DNA of 5,593 nucleotides from Sphingomonas bacterium (GTDB taxonomy: Bacteria; Pseudomonadota; Alphaproteobacteria; Sphingomonadales; Sphingomonadaceae), in assembly GCA_026785965.1 (NCBI GenBank), contig JAJAYY010000002.1, positions 1 through 5,593 on the forward strand, given 5' to 3'. The position numbers were made by a program, and so were the translations under genes. This document shows positions 1-5,593 of this stretch, one piece after another (position 1 is the first letter of the stretch; each line of letters opens with the position of its first letter). Below the pieces are notes generated by a model that was given only the letters and a program-made list of their open reading frames with translations, made no database searches and was not told the origin of the DNA.

Positions 1-1116
1 GTACATGTTGGTCGCCGCCAGCGCCAAGGAGGCGCCGCCGCACAGCAGCAGCAACCCCGCGGTGACCGCTGTCGCGCTCGGCCGCGCCAGCCGCCGCCGG
101 GCGATCGCCATGCCCGCCAGATTGACCGATCCGATCGCCGCCAGCACCAGCAAGATCTGCAGCGACAGCCACAGATAGCGATATTCGCGATGCCCGATCA
201 ATTGGTGGAACGCGATGTTGAACGCCGCCGCGATCAACAAAGGCCGATACGCCCGCCCGGCAAACAGCGACCCGATCAGGATCAGTGGCGCAGCGAACTT
301 CAAATGGCGCCACGCTTCGTGGACATAGGTCCATATGCTCAACCCGCCATGCTCGAGCATCCGCGCTTCGGCGACGTTGAGCCGCAAATTGGTCCACACC
401 CATTGGTACGGCACCAGCCCCATCGCCAGATCGATCGCCGCACCGCCGATCAGCACCGGCAGCCCGCCGATCACCAGCCCCTTCCACAGCCGCGCGTCGC
501 GCCCCGCCGCGAACAGGGCATAGACCGCGATCGCGGGCGCATATTGGAACCGCAGCAACCCGGCGAGCGCCATCAGGAAACCCGCCGCGACAATCGACCG
601 CATCCGCGCCTCGGGGCGAAGCAAGGCCGCCGCCGGCATGAAGCTCGCCACCGCCATGCTCTCGCTCAGCGTCTGGACCGAGAACATCACGCTCTCGACC
701 CACACAGCGGTCACCGCCATCGCCACGATCGCATGCCGGCGCGAGATGCGCGCACCGAGGAACCACGCCGCGATCACCGGCGAGAAATTGAGCGCCGCGA
801 CCAATGCCCGCGGCAGGATCAGGTACAAAGTCCCGCCCGGCTGCAGCCATTCGCCCAACTGCATCGGCCCCGTCACCGCGAGCGGGATCAGCCAGCTGCG
901 CATCATGTAGCGGAATTCCCACGGCACGATGCCGTAACCGAACACCCGCCGGTGGGCCTGCTCGAGATATTGGATGATCTCGTCGGGGTGGTGCGCGCTA
1001 TAGGCGTCGAAGGCGGTGATGCGCAGCGCTATACCGACCGCCACGATCGACCAGAAGATCGGCGGCAATGCTCGCAAATGTTCGCGCCATCCGCTTTGTG
1101 CCTCGCCCGCTGCCAC
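1..1116 (-). CDS. GT22 (Alg9/PIG-B-like) mannosyltransferase-family membrane protein, 3' end outside window
   Basis: Read on the minus strand, the frame starting at GTG 1116-1114 stays open for 372 codons to the window edge, so the C-terminus is missing. The start is supported by an AAGGGGG Shine-Dalgarno 5 nt upstream; an upstream TTG at 1131 is in frame but lacks one. Residues about 18-35 form a first hydrophobic helix, followed by HHPDE (42-46), then EQAHRRVFGYG (52-62), a WEFR motif (66-69) and RSWL (73-76). Many hydrophobic segments follow, with HQLIGHREYRY at 304-314. HPDE after TM1, AHR-VFGYG...WE.R...RS and the late H(K/R)EYR motif are hallmarks of glycosyltransferase family 22, the dolichol-phosphate-mannose-dependent Alg9/PIG-B type. 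By family it should be an inner-membrane GT-C fold enzyme using a polyprenyl-phosphate sugar, with the HPDE loop on the periplasmic side; the acceptor is unknown. It is transcribed divergently from ruvB. Confidence is high for the family, low for sugar and substrate. Confidence 0.85.
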   Translation of the reverse strand, partial: MAAGEAQSGWREHLRALPPIFWSIVAVGIALRITAFDAYSAHHPDEIIQYLEQAHRRVFGYGIVPWEFRYMMRSWLIPLAVTGPMQLGEWLQPGGTLYLILPRALVAALNFSPVIAAWFLGARISRRHAIVAMAVTAVWVESVMFSVQTLSESMAVASFMPAAALLRPEARMRSIVAAGFLMALAGLLRFQYAPAIAVYALFAAGRDARLWKGLVIGGLPVLIGGAAIDLAMGLVPYQWVWTNLRLNVAEARMLEHGGLSIWTYVHEAWRHLKFAAPLILIGSLFAGRAYRPLLIAAAFNIAFHQLIGHREYRYLWLSLQILLVLAAIGSVNLAGMAIARRRLARPSATAVTAGLLLLCGGASLALAATNMY

Positions 1117-1351
1117 CTTTGCCCCCTTCAAAACCCGTCCCCTGCTAGCAAGGCCGCAGGGCTTGCCGCCATCCCAAAACCCGGTGCCGTGCAAACTTCT
1201 GTCCTACAGCGCCGGAAATGTGCATCATGCCGCGATGACCCGAACCGCGCGCCGCGCTCCCTCCTGTTTGTCCGGCGGCCTGCGTCACACCCCGCCAAAA
1301 TGGTCGCTGAGTCTACGACTCTTGCGACCTTTGCGACGTTAAGGAGCGTTG
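1117..1351. promoter_or_regulatory. Divergent intergenic region between the GT22 gene and ruvB
   Basis: This 235-bp gap must carry the promoters of both divergent genes, but no hexamer pair close to TTGACA/TATAAT could be picked with conviction on either strand. Visible structure near ruvB is a perfect 5-bp-arm inverted repeat GAGTCTACGACTC (1309-1321) and two copies of TTGCGAC with a 9-bp period (1322-1328 and 1331-1337). An imperfect GCAAG...CTTGC hairpin lies at 1148-1166. No alphaproteobacterial LexA site (GTTC-N7-GTTC) was found. The regulatory role is inferred from position only. Confidence 0.4.
1341..1346 (+). promoter_or_regulatory. Shine-Dalgarno of ruvB
   Basis: AAGGAG lies 5 nt before GTG 1352 but only 2 nt before the in-frame TTG 1349. 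The spacing therefore favours GTG 1352 as the real ruvB start and rules against the TTG. Confidence 0.75.
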
Positions 1352-2395
1352 GTGGCCACCGATCCCGCCCGAATCACCACCCCCGAGCGCCAGCCCGAGG
1401 ACGTCGACGCCGCGCTTCGCCCCAAGAGCCTCGACGAATTCGTCGGTCAGCAGGGCGCGCGCGAGAATCTGCGTATCTTCGTCAATGCCGCCAAGGCGCG
1501 CGGCGAGGCGCTCGACCATGTCCTGTTCTTCGGCCCGCCGGGGCTCGGCAAGACCACGCTCGCCGGAATCCTGGCGCGCGAAATGGGCGTCGGCTTCCGC
1601 GCCACTTCGGGGCCGGTGATCGCCAAGTCGGGCGACCTCGCCGCGCTGCTCACCAACCTCGAAGACGGCGATGTCCTGTTCATCGACGAGATCCACCGCC
1701 TCGCGCCCGCGGTCGAGGAAATCCTCTATCCGGCGATGGAGGATCGCGCGCTCGACCTGATGATCGGCGAAGGTCCCTCGGCGCGCAGCGTGCGCATCGA
1801 CCTGCCCAAATTCACCCTCGTCGGCGCGACCACCCGCGCCGGGCTGCTCACCACCCCGCTGCGCGACCGCTTCGGCATCCCGATCCGGCTCAATTTCTAC
1901 ACCGTCGCCGAACTCGAGCAGGTCGTCCGCCGCGCCGCGCGCTTGCTCAATGCCCCGGTGACCGAGGACGGCGCACACGAAGTCGCTCGCCGCAGCCGCG
2001 GCACCCCGCGCATCGCTGGCCGCCTCCTCCGCCGGGTGCGCGATTTTGCCCATGCCGCGGGGGCCGAAGCGATCGACGCTGCGGTCGCCAACCGTGCGCT
2101 CGACCGGCTCGAGATCGACCGCCTCGGCCTCGACGCGATGGACCGCCGCTATCTGACGATGATCGCCGATCTCTATCATGGTGGCCCGGTCGGGGTCGAA
2201 ACCCTCGCCGCGGGCCTCAGCGAACCGCGCGACACGATCGAGGAGGTGGTCGAGCCTTTCTTGATTCAGCTCGGCCTCATCGCACGCACCGCACGCGGGC
2301 GCTGCCTCAACGGCCGCGGCTGGTCCCACCTTGGTCTCACTCCCCCTGCCGGTGCCCAGACCGGCCTGTTCGATGTCGGAGACGATGCCGAATGA
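1352..2395 (+). CDS. ruvB: Holliday junction branch migration ATPase RuvB
   Basis: RuvB is the hexameric AAA+ motor that, loaded by RuvA, pumps DNA through Holliday junctions so that RuvC can resolve them during recombinational repair. The 347-residue product has the normal length and all key elements. These are the N-terminal [11 protein letters not shown] segment, Walker [10 protein letters not shown] (61-69, Lys67), Walker B FIDEIH (Asp112, Glu113), the sensor-1 region GATTRAG (158-164), the arginine-finger motif RDRFG (171-175, Arg173) and the RGTPR motif of the lid domain (216-220). A C-terminal winged-helix domain contains [11 protein letters not shown] near residue 277. The start is GTG 1352, chosen from the AAGGAG spacing. 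The stop TGA overlaps the ATG of the next gene (ATGA), indicating coupled translation with the hydrolase. In many relatives ruvB follows ruvC-ruvA; here a divergent GT22 gene is upstream instead, so ruvB must have its own promoter. No LexA box is visible. Confidence 0.97.
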   Translation: MATDPARITTPERQPEDVDAALRPKSLDEFVGQQGARENLRIFVNAAKARGEALDHVLFFGPPGLGKTTLAGILAREMGVGFRATSGPVIAKSGDLAALLTNLEDGDVLFIDEIHRLAPAVEEILYPAMEDRALDLMIGEGPSARSVRIDLPKFTLVGATTRAGLLTTPLRDRFGIPIRLNFYTVAELEQVVRRAARLLNAPVTEDGAHEVARRSRGTPRIAGRLLRRVRDFAHAAGAEAIDAAVANRALDRLEIDRLGLDAMDRRYLTMIADLYHGGPVGVETLAAGLSEPRDTIEEVVEPFLIQLGLIARTARGRCLNGRGWSHLGLTPPAGAQTGLFDVGDDAE

Positions 2396-3534
2396 TCCGC
2401 CGCCTGCCCCTCCTCGCCGCGGCACTGATTGCCGCGCCCGCTGCCGCCCAGCCGGCCGCCGCGCCGACCGCGCCCGATTATGCCAAACCGGCCAATTGGC
2501 TCTGCCTCCCCGGCCGCACCGATAGCTGCTCGACCCCGCTCAAGACCGCCGCGCTCACCCCCAATGGCTACGGCTCGACCGGCCTGTCGAGCGTCGCCAA
2601 GGCGGCCAAGATCGATTGCTTCATCGTCTATCCGACGATCAGCCGCGATCCGGGAATGAACAGCGACCTCGTCCCCGGCGACGGCGAAGAGAAAGCCGCG
2701 ATCGTGACCCAGTTCGCGCGCCTGTCCGGCGTGTGCCGCACGTTCGCGCCGCTATACCGCTCGATGACGCTCGGCGCGGTCACTGCCGCCGCCACGGGCG
2801 CCGACGTCACCGGCCCGGCGCTGGTCGCGCTCGGCGATGTCCGCGCGGCATGGAAAAACTATCTTGGCGTCCGCAACCAGGGCCGACCGTTCGTGCTCAT
2901 CGGCCACAGCCAGGGATCGCTGATGCTGATCCAGCTGCTCGCCCGTGAGATTGAGGGCACGCCCGAGGCCAAGCGAATGAAGCTCGCCATCCTCCCCGGC
3001 TTCAACGTCATGGTCCCTCAAGGCAAACGCGTCGGCGGCACGTTCAAGACTACGCCTTTGTGCGGCAGGCCGGGCGAAACCGGCTGCGTGATGAGCTGGG
3101 TCAGCTATCGCGACAGGAACGCGCCCCCGGCCGGCGCCTTGTTCGGGGTCGCCGCGATGCCTGGAATGACCGTCGGCTGCACCAATCCGGCGCGGCCCGG
3201 CGCGACCGGCTGGATGCCGCTCGACAGTTACTGGTATTCGCGCTCGACGCTCGCCGTCCCCGGCGGCCCGATCACATGGTCCTCGGCAGGCACGCCGCCA
3301 ACCCCGTTCCTGCGCACCGAAGGGCTGGTCTCGGGCCGCTGCGTCAACGACGGCCCGCGCGGCTATCTCTCGGTCCGCACCAACGCCGACCCGAGCGACA
3401 AGCGCACCGACCGCGTCGGCGGCGAGGTCGGGGCAATGGGCTTCTTCCTGCCCGGCTGGGGGATGCACATGAGCGACATTTACCTCGCGCAGGGCGACAT
3501 CCTGCGGTTGATCGCGGGCGTCACTCCGCGCTGA
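2392..3534 (+). CDS. Secreted DUF3089-family alpha/beta hydrolase (putative lipase/esterase)
   Basis: The product is 380 residues. The start at ATG 2392 gives a good signal peptide (Arg3-Arg4, a hydrophobic Leu/Ala core, AAA at 17-19, probable cleavage before Gln20), so the mature protein is likely periplasmic or exported. The nucleophile elbow GHSQG (171-175, Ser173) is typical of serine hydrolases. The late GWGMH (355-359) followed by MSD supplies a plausible catalytic His359. The early [11 protein letters not shown] segment (36-46), the DCFIVYPT strand and the overall length fit the DUF3089 family. Eight cysteines, several as close pairs, suggest disulfides and fit export. The acid residue of the triad and the substrate cannot be identified from sequence; no member function is assumed here. 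The gene overlaps ruvB by 4 bp (ATGA) and is probably co-transcribed with it, although the functions appear unrelated. Its 3' end overlaps the convergent XRE gene by 14 bp. Confidence 0.88.
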   Translation: MIRRLPLLAAALIAAPAAAQPAAAPTAPDYAKPANWLCLPGRTDSCSTPLKTAALTPNGYGSTGLSSVAKAAKIDCFIVYPTISRDPGMNSDLVPGDGEEKAAIVTQFARLSGVCRTFAPLYRSMTLGAVTAAATGADVTGPALVALGDVRAAWKNYLGVRNQGRPFVLIGHSQGSLMLIQLLAREIEGTPEAKRMKLAILPGFNVMVPQGKRVGGTFKTTPLCGRPGETGCVMSWVSYRDRNAPPAGALFGVAAMPGMTVGCTNPARPGATGWMPLDSYWYSRSTLAVPGGPITWSSAGTPPTPFLRTEGLVSGRCVNDGPRGYLSVRTNADPSDKRTDRVGGEVGAMGFFLPGWGMHMSDIYLAQGDILRLIAGVTPR

Positions 3535-3730
3535 GCCAGAACAAGGCCTCGACCGGCTCGCCCAGCGCCCGCGCCATTTTGAGCGCGAGCAGCGCCGACG
3601 GCACGAACACGCCATTTTCGACTGTGTTGACCGTCTTGCGAGTCACGGCGCAGCGCTCGGCGAGTTCGGCCTGCGTCAGCCCGAGCTCATTGCGCTTCTC
3701 CTTCAACCGGTTGGCCAGCGTCTCACTCAC
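3521..3730 (-). CDS. Small XRE/Cro-CI family HTH transcriptional regulator
   Basis: A 69-residue protein consisting almost only of a Cro/CI-type helix-turn-helix: RLKEKRNELGLTQAELAERC leads through helix 2 (about 19-26), and TRKTVNTVENG (30-40) is the recognition helix and its flank. P44S45 and LLALKMARALGEPVEALF (47-64) complete the five-helix fold. It most resembles the short one-domain regulators commonly found beside small membrane proteins; it has no ligand or dimerisation domain beyond the HTH. The GTG start at 3730 overlaps the end of the upstream membrane-protein gene by 8 bp (GTGAGTGA), implying translational coupling. An alternative GTG at 3742 would add four residues, and neither has a clear Shine-Dalgarno. 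It is inferred to bind the paired palindromes upstream of its operon (4179-4216) and repress it. The 3' end overlaps the hydrolase gene by 14 bp in convergent orientation. Confidence 0.88.
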   Translation of the reverse strand: MSETLANRLKEKRNELGLTQAELAERCAVTRKTVNTVENGVFVPSALLALKMARALGEPVEALFWLSAE

Positions 3731-4166
3731 CGCGCATCGCACGCTTTTCGAGCCAGCCGAAGCGAACCAGCGCAGTCGCGATCCCCAACGATACGATCAG
3801 ATGGATCGCGTCGCGCTCGCCGACCGCCGTCGAGCCGATGACGTAAAGCACGATCCCCGTGATCATCGCCACGACAAAGCCCCAGCCGAGCGCGTCGGAA
3901 CGGTGCGCTTTGCTGGTCTCGTCGTTGAGCATCGCGCGCAATTCGCGCTTGCGCATCAGCCCGCCGCCGGTGACCAGCGCAATCAGCAACGCCGCCGACA
4001 TCACCGCCCACGCCCCGATCCGCACGGCGTCGACCGGACGGCCACCATCGAGCGACGAGAAATAGCTATATTGCTGTCCCAAATAGATCACCGCCAGCAA
4101 GGGAAACATTCGCGCCCGCTGCGCACTCAGTTTTTCGGCTTGTTCGGCGATCGTTGCATCAACCAT
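3723..4166 (-). CDS. Four-helix inner-membrane protein of unknown function, paired with the XRE regulator
   Basis: The product is 147 residues; I do not recognise a characterised homologue. The N-terminal 19 residues are polar and basic. Probable membrane helices follow at about 20-38, 48-70, 93-113 and 120-138. The loop at 71-92 is rich in basic residues (RKRELR, KAHR) and the tail is LEKRAMRGE, so positive-inside topology predicts both termini in the cytoplasm. The cytoplasmic loop carries LNDETSKAHRSDALGWGF, which resembles the DE-T-xxx-R pattern of small multipass proteins that sit beside short XRE regulators; this similarity is only by eye. The start at ATG 4166 has an AAGGGGA Shine-Dalgarno 6 nt upstream. 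A longer frame from TTG 4208 would place the start inside the operator/promoter and is rejected. The gene is first in a two-gene minus-strand operon and overlaps the XRE gene. It may be the partner or target whose level the regulator controls. Confidence 0.78.
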   Translation of the reverse strand: MVDATIAEQAEKLSAQRARMFPLLAVIYLGQQYSYFSSLDGGRPVDAVRIGAWAVMSAALLIALVTGGGLMRKRELRAMLNDETSKAHRSDALGWGFVVAMITGIVLYVIGSTAVGERDAIHLIVSLGIATALVRFGWLEKRAMRGE

Positions 4167-4178
4167 ATTTCGTCCCCT

Positions 4179-4198
4179 TTGTAACCTTGAGGTGACAT
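4179..4198. promoter_or_regulatory. Operator A, near-palindrome at the membrane-protein/XRE promoter
   Basis: TTGTAACCTTGAGGTGACAT has 8-bp arms around a 4-bp centre, with 6 of 8 arm positions symmetric. It covers the predicted transcription start of the minus-strand operon and touches the edge of its Shine-Dalgarno. Read on the plus strand it matches 16 of 20 positions of operator B read on the minus strand. TGTAACCTTG (4180-4189) is repeated exactly, inverted, at 4206-4215. Confidence 0.65.
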
Positions 4199-4216
4199 GT
4201 AACGCCAAGGTTACAT
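4197..4216. promoter_or_regulatory. Operator B, near-palindrome between -35 and -10
   Basis: ATGTAACGCCAAGGTTACAT has 8-bp arms with 7 of 8 positions symmetric around a 4-bp centre. It contains the whole predicted -10 element and most of the spacer of the minus-strand promoter. It shares its terminal AT with operator A, and the two centres are 18 bp apart. The likely ligand is a dimer of the XRE protein encoded in the same operon (inference). Confidence 0.68.
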
Positions 4217-4225
4217 CGCTGTCAA
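4197..4225 (-). promoter_or_regulatory. Promoter of the membrane-protein/XRE operon
   Basis: On the minus strand a perfect -35 TTGACA (4225-4220) is followed, after 17 bp, by a weak -10 TTACAT (4202-4197, 3 of 6 consensus positions). Transcription would begin near 4190, leaving a leader of roughly 24 nt that includes the Shine-Dalgarno before ATG 4166. Both palindromic operators lie inside or directly downstream of this promoter, so a bound repressor would block RNA polymerase. Confidence 0.6.
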
Positions 4226-4284
4226 GCGTCGCTCTGCCGCGTCGGGGTTGCGGTGCGGAGTCGGGGATGGTTAAGGCGGTGGCG

Positions 4285-4743
4285 ATGGACCGTTCGGACT
4301 TCGATCACCCCTATCGCGGCGGCTTCGTCGGCCCTCAGCATCGCTTTGCGCTGAGCGTCTATTTCGAGGACACCGACACCGCGGGAATCGTCTATTACGC
4401 CAATTATCTCAAATATATGGAGCGCGCCCGATCGGACATGCTGCGCGCCGTCGGGATCGACCAGCGCGCCGCGCTCGATGCCGGTGACGGGGTCTATGCG
4501 GTCGCCGATGTGGCGATCAAATACCGCGGCTCGGCCCGCCTCGGCGATGACCTGGTCATCGTCAGCACCATCGACACCGTCCGCGTCGCGACCGTCGCCA
4601 TTCATCAGCAGGTCATGCGCGGAGCCGAACTATTGACCGACGCGCGGGTCACCGCTGCTTTCCTCTCGCCCGACGGCCGGCCACGGCGTCAGCCGCGCGA
4701 GTGGGTCGAGTGGTTCCACGCCATCGCCACCAAAGGGGAATGA
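4285..4743 (+). CDS. ybgC: Tol-Pal-associated acyl-CoA thioesterase YbgC
   Basis: A hotdog-fold thioesterase of 152 residues, the usual size for YbgC. YbgC proteins hydrolyse acyl-CoA thioesters in the cytoplasm and are conserved at the head of tol-pal operons, though the link to Tol function is not settled. The catalytic segment is intact: YFEDTDTAGIVYYANYLKYM at 26-45 followed by ERAR; Asp31 corresponds to the catalytic Asp of the 4-hydroxybenzoyl-CoA thioesterase family. I chose ATG 4285 because MDRSDFDHPYRGGFVG matches the usual sphingomonad-type N-terminus and AAGGCGG lies 5 nt upstream. ATG 4267, preceded by GGAG with 6-nt spacing, would add six residues and cannot be excluded. An in-frame start at 4192 would fall in the operators and is rejected. 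The stop overlaps the tolQ start by 1 bp. The promoter must lie in the 118 bp shared with the divergent membrane-protein operon. Confidence 0.93.
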   Translation: MDRSDFDHPYRGGFVGPQHRFALSVYFEDTDTAGIVYYANYLKYMERARSDMLRAVGIDQRAALDAGDGVYAVADVAIKYRGSARLGDDLVIVSTIDTVRVATVAIHQQVMRGAELLTDARVTAAFLSPDGRPRRQPREWVEWFHAIATKGE

Positions 4744-5443
4744 TGCCAAGCCTTCAGCCGACCGCCGATCTGATGTCGCCGATGACCCTGTTCCTCGAAG
4801 CCGATGTCGTGGTCAAAATCGTCATGCTCGGGCTGCTCGCCGCCAGCGTGTGGACATGGGCGATCATCTTCAGCCACGCGCTGCGCCTGCGCCGCATCAA
4901 TCGCCAGACCGAGGCTTATGAGCGCGATTTCTGGGCGGCGACCGACATCGACACCTTCCACGCCAAGCGCGGCGAGGAGAAGCTTCCGACCGCTGCCGTG
5001 CTGACTGCGGGCCTCGATGAATGGCGCCGCTCGACCCGCGGCGTGGTGGTCGATCGCGCCGGCACGCGCGAACGCCTTGCCAGCCGGATGAGCGCCGCAG
5101 TCGCCGCAGAGCTTGATCGTCTCGGCGACCGCCTCAACATCCTTGCCACGGTCGGATCGGTCGCGCCGTTCGTCGGGCTGTTCGGGACGGTGTGGGGGAT
5201 CATGCGCAGCTTCACCGCCATCGCCGGCGCCAACAATACCAGCCTCGCAGTGGTCGCGCCGGGGATTGCCGAAGCCTTGTTCGCGACCGCGATCGGGCTG
5301 TTCGCCGCCATCCCCGCAGTAATTGCCTACAATCGGCTGAGCCACGGCCTCGACCGGCTCGAAGCCCGCCTTGGCCGCTTTGCCGACCGCTTCCATGCCA
5401 CGCTGAGCCGCGAGCTCGAGGTCGAAGTGGGCGGCGGCCACTG

Positions 5444-5444
<1 letters not shown>
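4743..5444 (+). CDS. tolQ: Tol-Pal system proton-channel protein TolQ
   Basis: TolQ forms the inner-membrane proton channel with TolR that energises TolA and, through it, Tol-Pal-driven outer-membrane constriction at division. The 233-residue product has the family layout. A first membrane helix lies at about 20-43, followed by a long cytoplasmic domain. Helix 2 lies at about 131-154 with [19 protein letters not shown], and helix 3 at about 172-200 with [20 protein letters not shown]. The channel threonines are present: Thr149 and Thr182 align with E. coli TolQ Thr145 and Thr178. The start ATG 4743 has AAAGGGG (4732-4738) 4 nt upstream; ATG 4740, directly before it, is too close. It overlaps ybgC by 1 bp and tolR by 1 bp, as expected for translationally coupled complex subunits. 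ExbB is the alternative family, but the ybgC and tolR context decides for TolQ. Confidence 0.95.

Positions 5445-5593
<149 letters not shown>

Noticed and set aside
208..223. GAAC repeated with an 8-bp gap, resembling an alphaproteobacterial LexA site
   Set aside because: The spacer is 8 rather than 7 bp and the site lies deep inside the GT22 coding region, far from any start.
1148..1166. GCAAG...CTTGC hairpin in the divergent intergenic region as a terminator
   Set aside because: The stem has an internal mismatch and no T-run follows on either strand. Both flanking genes point away from it, so no terminator is expected.
1222..1230. GCATCATGC small palindrome as an operator
   Set aside because: The arms are only 4 bp and there is no second copy nearby, which is expected by chance in this length.
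190..2391. A continuous plus-strand open frame leading into the hydrolase frame, about 730 codons long
   Set aside because: It runs antisense to the GT22 gene, across the intergenic region and out of frame through ruvB. Its translation is Arg/Pro/His-rich low-complexity sequence typical of a wrong frame in GC-rich DNA. The real start is ATG 2392 with a signal peptide.
1313..2425. A 370-codon minus-strand open frame opposite ruvB
   Set aside because: ruvB on the other strand is unmistakable, and the antisense product is Ala/Arg/Glu/Asp-rich with no recognisable motif. It is a high-GC shadow.
2752..3615. A 287-codon minus-strand open frame opposite the hydrolase
   Set aside because: It is compositionally biased and has no motif. 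It also overlaps the well-supported hydrolase and the XRE gene in a different frame.
4167..4208. Longer start for the membrane protein at TTG 4208
   Set aside because: It would put coding sequence over the promoter and operators and has no Shine-Dalgarno, whereas ATG 4166 has AAGGGGA at good spacing.

Overview
The window looks like a chromosomal segment of a high-GC alphaproteobacterium, most likely a sphingomonad (Sphingomonas or a close relative). The evidence is the strongly G/C-ending codon use throughout, the alphaproteobacterial ruv - ybgC - tol gene neighbourhood, and the style of the RuvB and YbgC N-termini. This assignment is inference from gene content; no marker RNA is present.

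Layout. Positions 1-1116 (minus) hold the 5' part of a multipass membrane protein with glycosyltransferase family 22 (Alg9/PIG-B-like mannosyltransferase) signatures; its 3' end runs off the left edge. A 235-bp divergent intergenic region (1117-1351) follows. Next is ruvB (1352-2395, plus), the Holliday-junction branch-migration motor, whose stop overlaps by 4 bp the start of a secreted DUF3089-type alpha/beta hydrolase (2392-3534, plus). Converging on that gene, with a 14-bp overlap of the 3' ends, is a two-gene minus-strand unit. It encodes a four-helix membrane protein of unknown function (3723-4166) and, overlapping it downstream, a small XRE-family HTH regulator (3521-3730). The right end (plus) holds ybgC (4285-4743), tolQ (4743-5444) and the first 50 codons of tolR (5444-5593), packed with 1-bp overlaps as the start of a Tol-Pal operon.

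How it fits together. In many alphaproteobacteria ruvB leads almost directly into ybgC-tolQRAB-pal. Here that continuity is broken by the hydrolase gene and by the opposite-facing membrane-protein/XRE unit. The most striking non-coding element lies between that unit and ybgC. Two adjoining 20-bp near-palindromes built on TGTAAC...GTTACA (4179-4198 and 4197-4216) sit exactly over the -10 and spacer of a promoter with a consensus -35 (TTGACA). This is the expected architecture of an autorepressed promoter, with the XRE protein as the obvious candidate ligand, and the same sites lie only about 70 bp upstream of the ybgC start. Everything else (ruvB, ybgC, tolQ, tolR) looks like intact, conventional housekeeping sequence.

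No rRNA, tRNA, insertion sequence, CRISPR array or convincing intrinsic terminator was seen.
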